Positions 62,088-64,000 of a DNA stretch of 64,000 bases are shown here, piece after piece. Where the stretch lies: contig NZ_JAPZSC010000033.1 in the NCBI RefSeq assembly GCF_027531545.1, forward strand, positions 40,577 to 104,576, read 5' to 3'. The position numbers and the translations under genes are program-made. Under the pieces are notes generated by a model. It saw only the letters and a list, made by a program, of their open reading frames with translations, did not search any database and was not told the origin of the DNA. How positions within the stretch are numbered: the stretch's first letter is position 1; each line of letters starts with the position of its first letter. This stretch comes from Silanimonas sp. Lineage in GTDB: Bacteria > Pseudomonadota > Gammaproteobacteria > Xanthomonadales > Xanthomonadaceae.

Positions 62088-63014
62088 ATGACGGCCGCAG
62101 GTGTCGATGTCGGCAAGGACTTCCTCGATCTCGCCATCGACGGGCGAGCCCGGACCACCCGTTTCAGCAACGATGCCACCGGGCGACGGAAGCTCATCCG
62201 CGGGCTGGCCGGCCTCGACGATGCCTTCGTCGTCGTCGAAGCCACCGGCGGCTACGAGGACGCGCTGCTGGACGCCTGCGTGGACGCCGGGCTCCACGTG
62301 GCGCGGATCAACCGCCGACAGTCGAACGCCTTCGCCCGCGCCATCGGTGAACTCGCCAAGTCCGACGCCATCGATGCGCGGTTGCTCTGCCTGTTCGCGC
62401 GGCTCTTCCGCGATCGACTGCGATGCCACGTCCCGGCACCGCCCTGGCAACGCGAACTGCGCGCGTGGCTGCGCCGCCGCGGTCAGGTCGTCATGACCCT
62501 GCAGGCGCAGAAACAGCAGGCTGATCGCACGCCGCCCGCGGTGCGCACCCTGATCCACCGCACCATGGCCGCCCTCCGGCGGGAAATCGCGGCCATCGAG
62601 CAGGCCATGAAGGTCCTCGTCGACGCGAATGGCACAGCGGCCATCCGCTCATCGAAGGGCATGGGCCCGATCTTCCAGGCCACGACCCTCGCCCTGCTGC
62701 CCGAGCTGGGACGACTGAGCCGCCGGCAAGTCGCCAAACTCGTCGGTGTCGCGCCGATGGCGAAGGAAAGCGGCCACAGCCAGGGCAGACGCCGTATCCG
62801 TGGCGGGCGGGCCAGCATGCGGGTGGCGCTGTACATGGCCACCCTCTCCGCCGTGCGCTGCGACCCGGCGATGAAGGCGCACTATCGGCAGCTTCGCGAC
62901 CACGGCAAGCCGGCGAAGGTCGCGCTGGTGGCTTGCATGCGCAAGCTCCTCACCATCGTCAACGCCCGGCGACGCGACGAGCTTCGGGCCAGCGGCGAGC
63001 TGGCGCCCGACTAA
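62088..63014 (+). CDS. IS110-family transposase/recombinase
   Basis: This 308-residue recombinase has an N-terminal DEDD (RuvC-like) domain: GVDVGKDFLDLAID with D, VVVEATGGYED with E and KSDAIDARLL with D. A C-terminal Tnp_20 domain follows with SSKGMGPIFQATTLALLPEL and HSQGRRRIRGGRASMRVALY holding the catalytic serine. The frame is intact. GTG 62085 is an alternative start. Confidence 0.92.
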   Translation: MTAAGVDVGKDFLDLAIDGRARTTRFSNDATGRRKLIRGLAGLDDAFVVVEATGGYEDALLDACVDAGLHVARINRRQSNAFARAIGELAKSDAIDARLLCLFARLFRDRLRCHVPAPPWQRELRAWLRRRGQVVMTLQAQKQQADRTPPAVRTLIHRTMAALRREIAAIEQAMKVLVDANGTAAIRSSKGMGPIFQATTLALLPELGRLSRRQVAKLVGVAPMAKESGHSQGRRRIRGGRASMRVALYMATLSAVRCDPAMKAHYRQLRDHGKPAKVALVACMRKLLTIVNARRRDELRASGELAPD

Positions 63015-63327
63015 GTGCAACAACCGGACCTTCAGTACGCCGGCCCAGAGGTCGAGCAAGTGCGCGCACTGGGCACTCAAGTGGCGCTGGACGACTTTGG
63101 TGCTGGCATCTCGTCTTTCGGCGAATTCAAGAGCCTCCCGGTGAACACCTTGAAGATCGACGGGCAGTTCGCGAGAGAACTGCTGGAAGACCCACTCGAC
63201 CCTGCGGCGGTGCGCAGCCTTCGTGGAGTGGCCGAGTTTGTCGAGACGAAGGAGGTCCATGGCGAGTTGCGAAGGCGTGCTGACGTCCAGGCGCGCGCTC
63301 GCACACTGATCGGAAAAAGGCGGCGCA
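63015..63327 (+). pseudogene. Decayed EAL-domain (c-di-GMP phosphodiesterase) fragment
   Basis: The reading frame keeps the last part of an EAL domain: VRALGTQVALDDFGAG, SLPVNTLKIDGQFARELL and VAEFVETKEV. About 15 residues are missing between AAVRS and VAEFVE, and the usual C-terminus (YAQG...KP) is unrecognisable. The N-terminal part, including the EAL motif itself, is missing, possibly lost with the IS110 event. It is probably not functional. Confidence 0.75.
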
Positions 63328-63861
63328 TCAGAACTCCCGACGCGCCTCAATCAGAAACTGGACTTTCTTCAAGCCGGGGTCCGAATCCAGCGGGACGGCG
63401 AAATCGACATGGATCACTCGCGCAAACGCGCTGCGCGCATTGCTCAGGCGCAAGCCGAGGCCAATGCTCGCCAGCACACCAGGGTTCTCACTGCCCAGGC
63501 CATCCGGACCCCACGTGCGGCCGACGTCAGCAAAGATGGCACCGCCGACGCGGAACAGGCGCCATGGAAACCAATCGGTGTAGTAGCGCTGCTCAACGCT
63601 GAACCGCGCGAAGCTTTCGCCTCCGGCCCAGCGCTGCGGGTAACCGCGCAGGCCGGAGTCACCACCCAAGTAGCTACGGTTGTCGAGGTCCAAGTGATGG
63701 CCGTACTGGCCGTCCACGGTGACGAAGAACAGCCGGTTGCGGCCGGTTTCGCGATAGAAGCGAACGCTGCCGGTGAGTTTGAGGTCACGGGCGCTTCCGT
63801 CTTCCCAGCGCGTGGAAAGCGCCGACGACAGCCGCAACTGCGAACGCTTCGGTAGGCGCAG
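63328..63861 (-). pseudogene. BamA/TamA-like barrel, 5' end cut by IS3-family element
   Basis: About 177 residues of an Omp85-like barrel end remain: LGGDSGLRGYPQRWAGGE, YTDWFPWRLFRVGGAIFADVG and the terminal LIEARREF (aromatic end). The frame reads unbroken up to the IS3 end at 63861/63862, beyond which it enters element sequence. The N-terminal part, including any POTRA domains, is absent from the window. Confidence 0.8.
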
Positions 63862-64000
63862 TGAATCGCCCCGGTTTTGATGGACACCTCCACGCCGTAC
63901 ATTACGGCATTCACGGAGGTGGTTATGGGTGGCAAGAAGTACACGACCGAGTTCAAGGTTGAGGCGGCCAAGCAGGTGCTCGATCACGGGCGACCGGTTC
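63862..64000 (+). mobile_element. Left end of an IS3-family element
   Basis: The element begins TGAATCGCCCCGG, like IS3-family terminal repeats known from Xanthomonas. A hairpin (GCCGTA/TACGGC, 63894-63908) precedes orfA and could block read-through translation. The rest of the element lies beyond the window. Confidence 0.75.
63925..64000 (+). CDS. IS3-family transposase OrfA (5' end)
   Basis: Twenty-five residues are visible, beginning MGGKKYTTEFKVEAAKQVLD, the helix-turn-helix start of IS3-type OrfA. GGAGGT before the ATG is a strong ribosome site. Confidence 0.8.
   Translation, partial: MGGKKYTTEFKVEAAKQVLDHGRPV

Larger units (their letters stand above)
61893..63040 (+). mobile_element. 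IS110-family insertion element (approximate limits)
   Basis: One transposase gene is flanked by about 195 bp of left non-coding sequence and a short right side. IS110 elements lack long terminal inverted repeats, so the exact ends cannot be set by eye; the right end must lie before about 63055, where EAL-type coding begins. The left noncoding part holds the bridge-RNA candidate. Confidence 0.6.

Overview
The window is about 70% GC DNA, almost entirely coding. It looks like a chromosome of the gammaproteobacterial order Xanthomonadales (Lysobacteraceae/Rhodanobacteraceae type). Reasons for that placement: the fused aspartate kinase/diaminopimelate decarboxylase next to a MurL-type epimerase, the SUF operon with an Rrf2 regulator, the rpoN-hpf-ptsN-hprK-rapZ-PTS block, and the perM-hda/purMN and pilTU-yggS-proC neighbourhoods. 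Genus and species cannot be fixed from this sequence. I saw no rRNA, tRNA or CRISPR array. No gene-free stretch exceeds 300 bases.

Layout. 1-3435 (minus): 5' two thirds of murL and the lysine/DAP fusion gene, which has an attenuator-like leader. 3606-9199: two overlapping PhzF paralogues, a glycine-zipper envelope protein, an OsmC/hydrolase pair, an exported amidohydrolase and a small membrane protein. 9207-15615: a DUF5916 outer-membrane protein, a bacterial SET-domain methyltransferase, a VIT1-type metal transporter and a zinc-ribbon SDR with an atypical active site. 15761-22799: SUF iron-sulfur operon (regulator, sufB, DUF3703, ACT protein, sufC, sufD, sufS, GNAT, Rieske). 22821-30102: HutD, ComEA, an M20 peptidase with a palindromic operator-like promoter, the amgK-murU cell-wall recycling pair, and an unrecognised membrane protein broken at a C7 tract.

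29707-38277: hda-perM, DUF2066, purM-purN, DUF3108, exoD, murA and ibaG. 38348-48292 is one long plus-strand run: Kdo synthesis (kdsD, kdsC), LPS transport (lptC, lptA, lptB), sigma-54, hibernation factor, PtsN, HPr kinase, RapZ and a permease-less PTS (EIIA-Man, HPr, EI). This run joins envelope building to nitrogen/carbon signalling. 48314-61892: MgtE, lipoproteins, pyrB-ruvX-yqgE, a TIGR04325-like methyltransferase, the pilT-pilU twitching motors, yggS-proC, and an acyl-CoA dehydrogenase/phosphotransferase pair.

The last 2 kb (61893-64000) is an insertion hotspot: an intact IS110 element with a bridge-RNA candidate, a decayed EAL-domain gene, a BamA-like barrel gene cut by an insertion, and the left end of an IS3-family element.

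Peptidoglycan is a recurring theme. MurL implies D-glutamate is made by epimerising a precursor, AmgK-MurU recycles MurNAc, MurA starts the pathway, and the LysAC fusion supplies meso-DAP or lysine.
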